Of a stretch of 64,000 nt of DNA, positions 35,506 through 44,361 are shown piece after piece. The translations under genes and the position numbers were made by a program. The stretch comes from Blastocatellia bacterium (GTDB lineage: Bacteria; Acidobacteriota; Blastocatellia; Pyrinomonadales; Pyrinomonadaceae), in NCBI GenBank assembly GCA_016789265.1, contig JAEUQK010000012.1, positions 1 to 64,000 on the forward strand. Direction: 5' to 3'. Each line of letters starts with the position of its first letter. Positions within the stretch are counted from its first letter, which is position 1. Under the pieces are notes generated by a model. It ran no database searches and was not told where the DNA came from. It saw only the letters and a program-made list of their open reading frames with translations.

Positions 35506-37437
35506 TCACTTCTCGGCAAGACCCAACTTTGACGGCTGAGTAAAGAACTTTTCTTGAGTGGGCTCTGAAGTAGAGGTCGCTGATCGATCGAACTCGGTCA
35601 CGCGGGCTTCAGGGAAGTACTGGTTAAACAACTTCCTGATCAACCCGTCGTTGTTCATCTCAACAGCATTTCGAAATGCCGCCAACATTTGCGCGACGTC
35701 ATCGAACGAGTATTTCGCGATCTTCCCTATGAAGACCTTGGGATGCCTTGTCCGCTCAAGATCCTCTCCTGTTATCTCCAGTTCTTCGAAGAGCTTTTCA
35801 CCTTGGCGAATTCCGGAGAATACTATCTCAACATCTTCATTTGGGATCAGACCGGAAAGACGGATCATATCCTTGGCCAGATCGAGTACTTTTACAGGCT
35901 CACCCATGTCCAGGATGAATATCTCTCCGCCCTTGCCCATTGCACCTGCCTGCAGCACGAGTTGTGACGCTTCAGGTATGGTCATAAAGTAACGGGTCAT
36001 GTCCGGATCCGTTACAGTTACCGGTCCGCCTCTTTTTATCTGCTCGCGAAAGATCGGCACAACAGAACCCGCCGAGCCGAGCACATTGCCAAATCGGACC
36101 GCCATGTAATTCGTATCGTATTTCTGGTCCAGGCCCTGAACTACGAGTTCAGCCATTCGTTTTGACGCTCCCATTATCGACGTCGGGTTGACCGCTTTGT
36201 CCGTGGAGATCAAAACAAAATGGGACGATCCGAATTCGCCGGCAAGCAGTCCAACAACTTGGGTCGAAAAGACGTTGTTTTTGACGGCCTCGGCGACGTT
36301 TGATTCCATCAAGGGAACGTGTTTGTGTGCGGCTGCGTGAAAGATCACTTGCGGACGATAATGATCAAAGATCTGCCGCATACGAGGTTCATCGCCCGTG
36401 TCAGCAATAAGAGGGACCAATTCGGCACTACGGTCTGCGGCTGCCAGTTCTCTCAATATCTCGAACAGCAGGAACTCCGCGCGCTCTACAAGCAGCACGC
36501 GCAGGGGGCGAAAGTTCAATATCTGCCTTACAAGCTCTGAACCTATAGAACCGCCGGCACCAGTGACCATTATCGTCCGATCCGTAAGCAGGGCATTGAG
36601 ATTTTGATTTTCGAGCGTTACCGGTTCACGGCCTAAAAGGTCTTCTATCTGCACGTCGCGGATCCTGGAGATCGACACTCTTCCTTGAGCGAGTTCGTTG
36701 AGGCTCGGCACGATCTTTGTGGTAACCGGAATAGCCGAGCAAATGTCTATAACTTTTCTTATTTCCTTTCCTTTCGCATCGTCAAGTGTGAGGACCACCT
36801 CGTCGATCGACATTTCACTGACCAATCGCGGCAGCTCAGCAATACTGCCCCTCACCTTGTATCCGCTGACACTACCACCTTTCTTTCGGTTATCGTCGTC
36901 AACAAAGCCCCAGATCTCGACCTCGGCATCCGCGCGACCGGAGACCTCTCGAGAGATCGCCGCTCCGGTTCTTCCGGCCCCAACCAATAACACTCGGCTT
37001 CTGCGGGCCTTTCTTTTGGTCGAGCCGAGCTTGTTTTTCTCTCGAGACTCGTATATCAATCTCCTAAGTACACGGACCGCAAGTAATCCTCCGTATCCCA
37101 AGATCGTCTGAATGAAGATAACGGAAAGCGGAACCTGCCAAAGATTAAAATCCGTAAAGCCCAGCGCAAATCTGAGAGCTGCCAGGATGGTCCCCGAGAT
37201 CAGGCCGGCAAATACAAATACCCTTACGTCGCTAACACTGATATATCGCCAGATTATCGAGTAGGCTCCTAATAAGAAAAGCACTGAGATCTCGACAAGC
37301 ACGACGAACGAGACCTGGGTAAGAGCCGTATTGAGGTAAAAATCCGACAATTGGATGTTGATCGCCGGGAGGTATGCAACGATAAAGGCCGCTGCAAGGA
37401 TCGCCACGTCGGTCAGGAATTGAAGCGGCCGCCTCAT
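35506..37437 (-). CDS. CapD/FlaA1-type nucleotide-sugar dehydratase/epimerase, membrane-bound
   Basis: The 643-residue product has four to five N-terminal transmembrane helices (residues ~1-130), a CoA-binding-like Rossmann domain (GAGRTGAAISREV) and a second NAD-binding SDR domain (VTGAGGSIGSELVRQIL) with the usual STDKAVNPTSIMGASKR motif. The family (FlaA1, CapD, WbpM) makes UDP-linked 4-keto-6-deoxy sugars for surface polysaccharide. A promoter within the longer frame (extended minus-10 at 37532-37537) excludes the TTG at 37563, so ATG 37437 is chosen. It is divergent from the Wza-like gene. Confidence 0.88.
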   Translation of the reverse strand: MRRPLQFLTDVAILAAAFIVAYLPAINIQLSDFYLNTALTQVSFVVLVEISVLFLLGAYSIIWRYISVSDVRVFVFAGLISGTILAALRFALGFTDFNLWQVPLSVIFIQTILGYGGLLAVRVLRRLIYESREKNKLGSTKRKARRSRVLLVGAGRTGAAISREVSGRADAEVEIWGFVDDDNRKKGGSVSGYKVRGSIAELPRLVSEMSIDEVVLTLDDAKGKEIRKVIDICSAIPVTTKIVPSLNELAQGRVSISRIRDVQIEDLLGREPVTLENQNLNALLTDRTIMVTGAGGSIGSELVRQILNFRPLRVLLVERAEFLLFEILRELAAADRSAELVPLIADTGDEPRMRQIFDHYRPQVIFHAAAHKHVPLMESNVAEAVKNNVFSTQVVGLLAGEFGSSHFVLISTDKAVNPTSIMGASKRMAELVVQGLDQKYDTNYMAVRFGNVLGSAGSVVPIFREQIKRGGPVTVTDPDMTRYFMTIPEASQLVLQAGAMGKGGEIFILDMGEPVKVLDLAKDMIRLSGLIPNEDVEIVFSGIRQGEKLFEELEITGEDLERTRHPKVFIGKIAKYSFDDVAQMLAAFRNAVEMNNDGLIRKLFNQYFPEARVTEFDRSATSTSEPTQEKFFTQPSKLGLAEK

Positions 37438-37531
37438 TATCCAGAGTCTTTCGCCGATGCCGATTTGTTCGTTTTGGTCTAAGATCTGCAAACCCTCGTA
37501 AGAATCAGAAATGTTGGAGTGAATACCTTGA

Positions 37532-37563
37532 ATTATAGCACCGGCACATGAAAAACCGTTCAA
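37532..37563 (-). promoter_or_regulatory. Extended minus-10 promoter of the CapD/FlaA1-like gene
   Basis: Minus-strand TGCTATAAT, a perfect extended minus-10 with TATAAT at 37537-37532, predicts a start of transcription near 37525, inside the open frame that continues to 37563. TTGAAC (37563-37558) is 20 bases upstream, which is long, but an extended minus-10 tolerates a poor minus-35. Confidence 0.55.
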
Positions 37564-37614
37564 AAATACAATGCGCCGAATATATTAGGAATGCAACTGT
37601 TCAGACAAAAGATT

Positions 37615-37643
37615 GAATCATACAACGTTGTAAGATATCCTTT
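37615..37643 (+). promoter_or_regulatory. Predicted promoter of the Wza-like gene
   Basis: TTGAAT and TATCCT are separated by 17 bases, placing the transcription start near 37650, about 20 bases before the chosen ATG. This supports the shorter coding sequence. The match is moderate. Confidence 0.4.
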
Positions 37644-37668
37644 TCTGGTTTGTGTGCGTTATTTTGTT

Positions 37669-38640
37669 ATGTCTCTTTTTAAGTTCCTCGCTTTTGTTTT
37701 GATGTTCGTATCGGTGTCGATGGTCGCAATATCCCAGACGCCAGCATTGCCAGCCGATAATACGGGTTATCTGATCGGTCCGGGCGATGTAATTACGATC
37801 AAAACACTTGGCGAACCAACATTCGATGTCGATTCATTAACGGTTGGCGAGGACGGGTCGATCCAGATTCCGTACTATGAGAAGTCGATATCTGCAAAAT
37901 GCAAGACCGAGCGTTCACTTCAGGCTGAAGTTGCAAAGGCGTGGTCAAAGTATCTGAGAAATCCGCAGGTTAACCTAAGAGTCAAAGAGCGAAACAGCCG
38001 TCCGCCGGTCAATATATACGGTGAGGTCAGGACGCAGCTGCAAGTTCCGCTAACGCGCCGGGCACATCTGCTTGAATTGATCTCGCACGCGGGCGGTCCG
38101 ACCGAAAAGAGCGGCGGAATGGTTCAGGTGTTTCGAACCCAGCCGCCGATGTGTGCCGAACCGGGAAATCCTAACGACTGGAAAGTTGGGTCAGACAACC
38201 CGCTTGGAGTACCCTCGAGAGTATTTAGCCTTACGGCGATCCGACAAGGACAAGATGATTCTAATCCCGAAATTTTCCCTGGTGACATTATCGTCGTCGA
38301 AAAGTCAGCGCCGGTTTACGTAACCGGTGAGGTGATCAAGCCCGGCGAGGTCAGCATCCCGGAAGGCGGCCTTCCGCTGACACAGGCAATTGCCATGGCG
38401 AGCGGAATAACTCGCGAAGCGAAAACAAAGAACATCAAGATCTATCGCCGTAAGGCAGGTTCGCCTCAACCCGAGTTGATCGCCGCAAATTACGATCAGA
38501 TCAAAAAGGGGGCTGAAAAAGACGTGATGCTTCAGGCCTTTGATATTGTCGAAGTGGACAAGGCGAGTAAGAAGTTTACCGATTATTTGCTTGATTTTGT
38601 GACCGGTGTCCCGAACAGGATCCCGATCAGGCCGTTCTAG
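37669..38640 (+). CDS. Polysaccharide export protein (Wza-like, SLBB domains)
   Basis: The 323-residue product has a signal peptide (LFKFLAFVLMFVSVSMVAISQ), a Poly_export domain (GYLIGPGDVITIKTLGEPTFDVDSLTVGEDGSIQIPYYEKSISAKCKTE) and two SLBB domains. The SLBBs start at VNIYGEVRTQLQVPLTRRAHLLELISHAGG and VYVTGEVIKPGEVSIPEGGLPLTQAIAMASGI. There is no lipobox, unlike classical Wza. It probably forms or feeds the outer-membrane channel for a capsule or exopolysaccharide. ATG 37669 has no clear ribosome-binding site. It pairs with the divergent CapD/FlaA1-like gene. Confidence 0.88.
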   Translation: MSLFKFLAFVLMFVSVSMVAISQTPALPADNTGYLIGPGDVITIKTLGEPTFDVDSLTVGEDGSIQIPYYEKSISAKCKTERSLQAEVAKAWSKYLRNPQVNLRVKERNSRPPVNIYGEVRTQLQVPLTRRAHLLELISHAGGPTEKSGGMVQVFRTQPPMCAEPGNPNDWKVGSDNPLGVPSRVFSLTAIRQGQDDSNPEIFPGDIIVVEKSAPVYVTGEVIKPGEVSIPEGGLPLTQAIAMASGITREAKTKNIKIYRRKAGSPQPELIAANYDQIKKGAEKDVMLQAFDIVEVDKASKKFTDYLLDFVTGVPNRIPIRPF

Positions 38641-38665
38641 GACTTGAACCGGCTCGTATGACAAT

Positions 38666-38688
38666 GCCCGCGATCATCAGTCGCGGGC
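38666..38688 (+). terminator. Terminator after the Wza-like gene
   Basis: GCCCGCGA pairs perfectly with TCGCGGGC around a seven-base loop and is followed by TTTATTTAT on the plus strand, between the convergent Wza-like and acyl-CoA synthetase genes. Confidence 0.8.
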
Positions 38689-38689
38689 T

Positions 38690-40555
38690 TTATTTATCCT
38701 TATACATTTCGTCGATCAGGTCTTTGTATTTCTCGTCGACGATCCTGCGTCTCAACTTCATAGTCGGTGTCAATTCACCGCCATCGACGGTAAACTCATT
38801 CTCGATCAATCGGAATTTCTTTACAGTTTCAAATTTGCCGAGACCTTTGGTTGCGGCTTCTATCTGGCGCTCAAAGAGATCGATTATTCGAGGGTCTGTA
38901 CAATACTCTTTCGGAGATAGCGGGGAAAATCCTTTGTGTTTCGCATAAGCGTCGAGCATCTCGAAATTAGGCACGATCAGGGCTGAGGCAAACTTCCGTT
39001 CGTTGCCGATCAAAACTGCCTGACTTACAAACCGCGAAGAACGGATCAGCTGTTCGATGGGCGAAGGCGCAATATATTTTCCGCCTGATGTCTTGAAGAG
39101 TTCCTTCTTGCGATCGGTGATCTTGAGATAGCCGTCTTCATCGATCTCTCCGATATCTCCGGTTCGAAACCATCCGTCTTCTGTGAACGCGTCGCGGGTT
39201 GCCGCTTCCTTGTTGTAATAACCTATCATCACCCCTGGACTAAACGCTTCGACCTCCCCGTCCTCGGCGATCCTTATTTTAACGTTGTGAATAGGTTTCC
39301 CGACGGTTCCAAGCCTAACGTTTGATGGATTGTTTGACGTAAGGACCGGTGAGGTCTCGGTCAAACCATATCCCTGCATTATCGAAATTCCAGCCCCGGT
39401 AAATATCAGGAAGATCTCATCCGACAAGGCCGCACCACCGGTGATGCAAAATCGAAGCCTCCCACCGAAGAACTCTCGAAGCCGGCTGTAAACCAATCTA
39501 TCAGCAAGCCAGTGCTTTATCGAAAGGAACGTGGAAACGGGGGAGCCGCATTCCTTGTGGGCCGCATGTTCCTTTGCTGTCTCGATCGCCCACTCGAACA
39601 TCTCCTCTTTCATCCCGCCGGCGGTCGCTGCCTGGAGTTTTGCTTTTGCGTAGACTTTCTCAAAAATGCGCGGAACTCCGACGAAGATCGTCGGCCTTAC
39701 CTCCCTCAAATTATCCGGCACTTTTTCGATCGACTCGGCATAATGAACGGACATTCCGTTGTATATGTAGAGATACATCGCTGAGCGTTCGAAAATATGG
39801 GAAAGAGGAAGGACTGAGAGCGGTATGTCGTCTTGCCCGAAGTCGTATTTCTCGCCCGCGTCAATTACGTTTGAAATGATGTTGTTATGCGTCAACATCA
39901 CGCCTTTCGGTTCACCTGTAGTGCCGCTTGTATAAATGAGCGTCGCGATCTCTGTTGGTCGTATCGAGTCAATCAATTTACCCAAAAGGTCGGGTTGCGA
40001 ATTTCTTAGTTCGGTCCCGCGTAGTTCGAGGTCGTCGAGAGAGATAGCTTTTGGATGATCTATACCCTTGATGTCGAAGAACACCAGGGTCTCAAGGCTC
40101 TTGCATTCGTCTAGAAAATCTTCGACCCGATCGAACATCTCCTTGTTTTCAAGGAAGAAGACCCGCGGCTCTGAATCGTTCAGAATGTAGTTTACCGACG
40201 ACGCGGCGAGCGTCGTATATATGGGAACATCGATCACACCACAAAACTGGCAGCCGGCATCAGCCAGAGTCCATTCCGGCGAATTAGCCGATAACAATGC
40301 CGCCTTATCGACTTTGCGCAGCCCGATCGAATAGAGTCCTAAGGCGATGTTTCCGGCTCGGACCACCAACTCACTCGAAGAGATAGCGGCCCACGTTCCG
40401 TCGCGTTTATAGTTGAGAGATTTCGGCAGTTGATGTTTTCTTTCGGCGTTAATGAAGAGTTGGGCGAGCGTATGCGGTTCGTCATCGTAGAGACGTTCGC
40501 CGCGGCCGATGTCCATTCTGGGAAACGCAGGAAGTGAGAGGTGATTCTCGGTCAT
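38690..40555 (-). CDS. Long-chain acyl-CoA synthetase (AMP-forming)
   Basis: The 621-residue ANL-superfamily enzyme has the P-loop IYTSGTTGEPKGVMLTHNN, the A5 motif MQGYGLTETSPVL and the hinge/C-terminal signature DGWFRTGDIGEIDEDGYLKITDRKKELFKTSGGKYIAPSPIEQ. It should activate long-chain fatty acids to acyl-CoA using ATP. Its length matches the Acsl/FadD15 type, about 600 residues. Its ATG overlaps the TetR-family stop by four bases (ATGA), so both come from one mRNA controlled by the FadR-like operator upstream. Confidence 0.93.
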   Translation of the reverse strand: MTENHLSLPAFPRMDIGRGERLYDDEPHTLAQLFINAERKHQLPKSLNYKRDGTWAAISSSELVVRAGNIALGLYSIGLRKVDKAALLSANSPEWTLADAGCQFCGVIDVPIYTTLAASSVNYILNDSEPRVFFLENKEMFDRVEDFLDECKSLETLVFFDIKGIDHPKAISLDDLELRGTELRNSQPDLLGKLIDSIRPTEIATLIYTSGTTGEPKGVMLTHNNIISNVIDAGEKYDFGQDDIPLSVLPLSHIFERSAMYLYIYNGMSVHYAESIEKVPDNLREVRPTIFVGVPRIFEKVYAKAKLQAATAGGMKEEMFEWAIETAKEHAAHKECGSPVSTFLSIKHWLADRLVYSRLREFFGGRLRFCITGGAALSDEIFLIFTGAGISIMQGYGLTETSPVLTSNNPSNVRLGTVGKPIHNVKIRIAEDGEVEAFSPGVMIGYYNKEAATRDAFTEDGWFRTGDIGEIDEDGYLKITDRKKELFKTSGGKYIAPSPIEQLIRSSRFVSQAVLIGNERKFASALIVPNFEMLDAYAKHKGFSPLSPKEYCTDPRIIDLFERQIEAATKGLGKFETVKKFRLIENEFTVDGGELTPTMKLRRRIVDEKYKDLIDEMYKDK

Positions 40556-41169
40556 TTTGCTAGGATGCCTCCGAGAAATATCTTCATCACCTCGTCAGCC
40601 ATCGGAGCGAGCGGGTATGAACGCTTTGACAGTATCCAGTTGGTCACCATTTCATCGAGTGAACCATAAAGGATCTTCGCGCAAATGACTGCTTTAATAT
40701 CGGTTCTGAAAACGCCGGACTTTTGTCCTTCTTCGACCGTGCTCCTGATTACGTCCAGATACTCGGCGAATCCGGCCGCCGAAAATTCCTGCATGAACTT
40801 GGTCGAGCCGCGAAGTTCGATCTGAAAAACGATCGCGAGGTCACGATCCGATCCGAGGCGGTCCAAATGTAGGGAAGAGATCTTATGAAGCTTTTCGAGG
40901 GGATCATCTAGTTTCTCTAACTCCTGTCTCCCTTCGGTAATGAACTCGGCCATTGCCCGGTCGAAGATGGAGTGAAGTATCTCGTCCTTGCTCTTGAAAT
41001 ACAGATAGACGGTCCCGTCTGCGATCCCGGCTTTGGCAGCAATGTCCGAAACCTTTGAATTGAAGAATCCTTTTCGCGCGAACACCTTTGTCGCTGAACG
41101 CAATATCGCGGTGTACTTGTCAGAAACGTTTGATTTAGTTGGACTTGATTTCCGGCCCGCTTTTGCCAT
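40552..41169 (-). CDS. TetR/AcrR family regulator, FadR-like (Bacillus YsiA type)
   Basis: The 205-residue product has an N-terminal helix-turn-helix (AILRSATKVFARKGFFNSKVSDIAAKAGIADGTVYLYFKSKDEIL) and the helical ligand domain of TetR proteins. FYNSKVSDIA- and GTVYLYFKSKDEIL-type sequences are close to Bacillus FadR, which releases DNA on binding long-chain acyl-CoA. Three things support that role here: the coupled acyl-CoA synthetase gene, a near-perfect FadR operator 64 bases upstream, and membership in the same transcript, implying autoregulation. Ligand binding is inferred. Confidence 0.88.
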   Translation of the reverse strand: MAKAGRKSSPTKSNVSDKYTAILRSATKVFARKGFFNSKVSDIAAKAGIADGTVYLYFKSKDEILHSIFDRAMAEFITEGRQELEKLDDPLEKLHKISSLHLDRLGSDRDLAIVFQIELRGSTKFMQEFSAAGFAEYLDVIRSTVEEGQKSGVFRTDIKAVICAKILYGSLDEMVTNWILSKRSYPLAPMADEVMKIFLGGILAK

Positions 41170-41232
41170 TTACTGTTTTATGATCGACTCCGACTCGCCT
41201 CTTTTCACTTGCCAATTGCAGAAACCGCATTA

Positions 41233-41250
41233 TGAATGAATCATCATTCA
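41233..41250. promoter_or_regulatory. FadR-box-like operator upstream of tetR-fadD
   Basis: TGAATGAATCATCATTCA has seven-base palindromic arms and matches the Bacillus FadR consensus TGAATGAMTANTCATTCA at 17 of 18 positions (from memory of that consensus). A TTGCAC (41258-41253) and CATAAT (41234-41229) pair, 18 bases apart, brackets it, so a bound repressor would block RNA polymerase. Confidence 0.75.
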
Positions 41251-41334
41251 TTGTGCAAATAGGCTATATCAAATCGTATTGGATAGGCAAGAAGAAGTAT
41301 GGCGAAAACCAGAATGTCCTTTAATTAAACGAAA

Positions 41335-41360
41335 TGGCCCCGACAACTTGGTCGAGGCCC
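41335..41360 (-). terminator. Weak terminator-like hairpin after the DUF3108 gene
   Basis: GGCCCCGAC and GTCGAGGCC pair with one mismatch around AACTTG, about 27 bases past the minus-strand stop. No strong T-run follows on the minus strand. Confidence 0.45.
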
Positions 41361-41386
41361 TGTTTCGATCCATTCAGAAGCGAAGG

Positions 41387-42169
41387 TCAATTATCGGTCG
41401 AGATCCCGAGCTTGAATTTGTATCTGAATCCTCCGGGATAAACATCTTCTTCCTTAAGAACCTCCCGAGACTTCTTGGAGATCCAGAATCGCTGAACATA
41501 CTTGCCTCCGTTCGGCATTTCAGAATCATATTCCATTAGCCATGTGTCGATCTTTTCGCCGCCGCCCACTGTCAGCGTTTGAGATCCCTTGACCTGGTAT
41601 TCAGCGATCCGTGCTTTTCCCGCTCCCGGATCGTAGAAATTTACTTTGAATGTTCGTCCTTCTTTGTATGGGAACAAGGGAAAGATGGTCAGGTCCGAAT
41701 GCCAGTTCAAATTGTAGGCATCAAATGACTGGTTAAAATCCTCGATGATCTTGGCCTTCATCTTCTCATCAACGTTACCCTCGATCGACACCTGCTTTTC
41801 TGCGAAATCAAACTTGGCTGTAAAATCTCGTGCCTTCCACCATGTCTCATGCTTCAGGGTGGAAAAATCGCTTGCGTCATGGACTGTGTAAGATGTATGT
41901 GCAAGTGAATCGCCCATATACCATTTCTGCCTTACCGAATAGGCATTTTTTCCGTTATAGGTAGACGGTTCAACCTCGATGTTAACAAGCGTTAGATTGG
42001 TCGCAGGTCCGTCCTCGGTCTTCTTAAAATATATAAGATAGGAGGCCTTTCCGGTTTGAAGATACTTAAATGCCAGATCCTGTTTTTGAATTGAGACCAC
42101 ATCAGGCTTCTGGGCTAGCGCCCCGTATGTAAAGAATAAGAACGTTGCTATTAAGAATAGATATCTCAT
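41387..42169 (-). CDS. DUF3108 domain-containing secreted protein
   Basis: The 260-residue product has a signal peptide (LFLIATFLFFTYGALAQ). A beta-rich domain follows, matching DUF3108: SYLIYFKKTEDGPATNLTLVNIEVEPSTYNGKNAYSVRQKWYMGD, FKVNFYDPGAGKARIAEYQVKG and WISKKSREVLKEED. The family is widespread and uncharacterised and probably sits in the periplasm or outer membrane. It stands between tRNA-Ser and the TetR gene. Confidence 0.78.
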   Translation of the reverse strand: MRYLFLIATFLFFTYGALAQKPDVVSIQKQDLAFKYLQTGKASYLIYFKKTEDGPATNLTLVNIEVEPSTYNGKNAYSVRQKWYMGDSLAHTSYTVHDASDFSTLKHETWWKARDFTAKFDFAEKQVSIEGNVDEKMKAKIIEDFNQSFDAYNLNWHSDLTIFPLFPYKEGRTFKVNFYDPGAGKARIAEYQVKGSQTLTVGGGEKIDTWLMEYDSEMPNGGKYVQRFWISKKSREVLKEEDVYPGGFRYKFKLGISTDN

Positions 42170-42282
42170 AACAACTATCTTACTCAGGCGTTAAGCTATG
42201 CTTGCCGATTTTGACGGGAAGGCGGCGGATACAGGCGTGAAGCGATTCAAATATGGAATGAACTATTGAGGTGAGAAAATGG

Positions 42283-42365
42283 CGGAGGGGACAGGACTCG
42301 AACCTGCAAGCGGTCACCCGCGGTAGTTTTCAAGACTACTGCCTTACCAATTAGGCTACCCCTCC
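42283..42365 (-). tRNA. tRNA-Ser (anticodon UGA)
   Basis: The minus strand from 42365 folds as a class II tRNA. The acceptor is GGAGGGG/CCCCTCC with discriminator G, the D arm GCC/GGC and the anticodon stem GTAGT/ACTAC with loop CTTGAAA (anticodon TGA). The extra arm is GCGG-GTGA-CCGC and the T arm GCAGG/CCTGT. The long extra arm and the anticodon identify serine. Confidence 0.95.
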
Positions 42366-42438
42366 GCAACTGCGGGGCAGAAATGAAAATATACCGTAAA
42401 CCACCTTGATTTAACAACCTGCTTCCAATGACAAAAAT

Positions 42439-42466
42439 CTCCCGGCTGATATCTATCAGCCGGGAG
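42439..42466 (-). terminator. Terminator after the TlpA-like gene
   Basis: CTCCCGGCTGATA pairs perfectly with TATCAGCCGGGAG around a two-base loop, a 13-bp stem. The minus-strand product continues into ATTTTTGT. It lies 39 bases past the TlpA-like stop. Confidence 0.85.
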
Positions 42467-42504
42467 TCTCAGTGGAGTAGAGATAGAGCAACTTGATTAT
42501 TTGA

Positions 42505-43011
42505 TTATTCCGTTAAGAGTTTTGAGATCTGCGCATCGAGGTCTTGCGATTTGTCCCAGCCTTCGGCCCGAAGCTGTATCGTTCCTTGCTTATTGATCAG
42601 GTAATAGGACGGAAAGCCCATATTGATCGTTCCGTCTTTGGTCATATTCGCGTATTTCAGAACGACACCAAAACCATTCGTCAGAATGGTGTAATTGAAT
42701 GGGTTCTTTTGCAAGTACGGGTTAACTTTCGCCTCGTTCTCCATCGTGAGCGCGAGGAAAACGACGTCTTTATCCTTATATCGGTTGACGACCTGATTAA
42801 GTTTTGGGATCTCGCTATGGCAGATCTGGCATTTCGTTGACCAGAAGGTGAGTACGACAACCTTTCCTTGCAGTTGACTTAGGCTGACCGGTTTGCCGTC
42901 GATCGACTGCGCCTGAAAATCAGGCGCGGCTTGCCCTACATGTAAATTCTGCTGTGCGAATGCACTTGCTGCTAGCAAGATTGTGAAGATGAATGTCTTT
43001 ACTAGTCGCAT
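42505..43011 (-). CDS. TlpA/ResA-family thiol-disulfide oxidoreductase
   Basis: The 168-residue exported thioredoxin-like protein has a signal peptide ending ASAFAQ, the peroxiredoxin-like start HVGQAAPDFQAQSIDGKPVSLSQLQGKVVVLTFWSTKC and a CxxC active site as CQIC. The cis-Pro is in MGFPSYYLINKQG. It should reduce or isomerise disulfides outside the cytoplasm, for example in apocytochromes. A nested palindrome lies in its upstream region. Confidence 0.9.
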   Translation of the reverse strand: MRLVKTFIFTILLAASAFAQQNLHVGQAAPDFQAQSIDGKPVSLSQLQGKVVVLTFWSTKCQICHSEIPKLNQVVNRYKDKDVVFLALTMENEAKVNPYLQKNPFNYTILTNGFGVVLKYANMTKDGTINMGFPSYYLINKQGTIQLRAEGWDKSQDLDAQISKLLTE

Positions 43012-43035
43012 CGTTGTTGGGGTTCTTGTTGAGGG

Positions 43036-43077
43036 TTTATTAATGTTAAAGAGTGTTCAACACTCTCTATTAATAAA
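43036..43077. promoter_or_regulatory. Nested inverted repeats upstream of the TlpA-like gene
   Basis: A 17-bp perfect palindrome (AGAGTGTT-C-AACACTCT, 43050-43066) lies inside a second pair, TTTATTAAT (43036-43044) and ATTAATAAA (43069-43077). The site is 25-66 bases upstream of the start codon, where an operator would be expected. Confidence 0.5.
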
Positions 43078-43223
43078 AAACCGCCAATAAAGCAGAACTC
43101 CAGAAAAAATTTGCAATTAATTTTTGAAGCATGTCCTTCACGTTCTTGTCCTGTATTGAGGCCGTAATAGCGGGCTTGGGTATAGCTACAGGCTGTGGGA
43201 TCTGAACGTGGTAAAATCCGTTA

Positions 43224-44357
43224 ATGCTTCTAACCGAACTTGAGGTCCGGGATTTCCGCAATGTCAGGGGGAAAATTGCCTGCGGAGTCGGCTTAAATAT
43301 ATTACTAGGCGAGAACGGGCAAGGCAAGACAAATTGGCTGGAAGCGATATATTTTTTAGCGACCACACACTCTTTTCGCACTTCGAGGTTGTCTGAAGCG
43401 ATACGATTTGGCGAAACCACCGCGATCGTCACCGGTCAAGTTCGGCAGAGCGAAGAGATAACCCGCGAGCTCCGCGCGATCGTAGAAGGAAACGCTAAAG
43501 CCTTCCTGGTCAATGGGAAACGCGAAGCTGTTCAACGGTATTTAGGACAACTTCACGCTGTAGTGTTTAACGCCGACGAACTTGAGATCGTTCGTGGTAC
43601 TCCGGAGAACCGACGCCGATTTCTCGATGAGTCGATCACAGCGATCCATCCACCGTATATACAAACAGTTTCAGATTATAATCGCGTCATAAAACAGAAG
43701 AACTCGCTGCTACAAACCGCACGCGATAGGGAATATTCGCTCGAAAAGACGGCGGAACTGCTTGAACCATGGAATGAACAACTCTCCTCGATAGCCGCAA
43801 AGATCCACCGGTCACGGGTACGTTTCGTAGAACGCCTGAACGAGGCTTTGGACAAAGACCTTTTTGGAGACCGGCACATCACTATTCGTTATGCATCATC
43901 GCTCGAGGAGAAAGGAGATCTTAACGATTACGCTTCCCTGATCGCAGAGCGACTTAAACTTCGCGTACAGGCAGAAGTGGCTGCCGGGTATTCGCTGATC
44001 GGAACTCATCGCGATGACCTGGAGATACTTCTCGACGGCCGTGAAATACGCAAGTTTGGTTCATCCGGGCAGCAGCGAAGCGCACTTTTGATGCTGCAGC
44101 TTGCGAACATCGAGATTTACTTTGCCCAGCGTGGCGAGTATCCTTTATTCCTTTTGGACGATATCGACGCGGAACTCGACTACCGCCGTATCGGCCAACT
44201 TTTGGAGTATCTCAGCGGCAAAACACAGACATTCATCACGACCTCGAAAGAGTCGTTCGTCGAGAAATTTGGCGGCAACGGCGGGCAGATATTTCGAGTA
44301 TCAAATGGCACTGCCCTATCCGAGAGTCTTCAAAGGACGAGCGAAAGTCTTAGGTAA
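43224..44357 (+). CDS. recF: DNA replication and repair protein RecF
   Basis: The 377-residue SMC-like ATPase has Walker A GENGQGKT at residues 29-36, the RecF-type N-terminus (MLLTELEVRDFRNVRG), and the ABC signature/Walker B region FGSSGQQRSALLMLQLANIEIYFAQRGEYPLFLLDDIDAELD. RecF helps load RecA at gaps with RecO/RecR. It is on the plus strand, apart from dnaN rather than directly after it as in many genomes, and converges with the lipoprotein gene (four bases apart). Confidence 0.97.
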   Translation: MLLTELEVRDFRNVRGKIACGVGLNILLGENGQGKTNWLEAIYFLATTHSFRTSRLSEAIRFGETTAIVTGQVRQSEEITRELRAIVEGNAKAFLVNGKREAVQRYLGQLHAVVFNADELEIVRGTPENRRRFLDESITAIHPPYIQTVSDYNRVIKQKNSLLQTARDREYSLEKTAELLEPWNEQLSSIAAKIHRSRVRFVERLNEALDKDLFGDRHITIRYASSLEEKGDLNDYASLIAERLKLRVQAEVAAGYSLIGTHRDDLEILLDGREIRKFGSSGQQRSALLMLQLANIEIYFAQRGEYPLFLLDDIDAELDYRRIGQLLEYLSGKTQTFITTSKESFVEKFGGNGGQIFRVSNGTALSESLQRTSESLR

Positions 44358-44361
44358 GAGG

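Noticed and set aside
43036..43077. LexA box upstream of the TlpA-like gene
   Set aside because: The 17-bp palindrome does not match the CTG-N10-CAG or GAAC-N4-GTTC LexA patterns.
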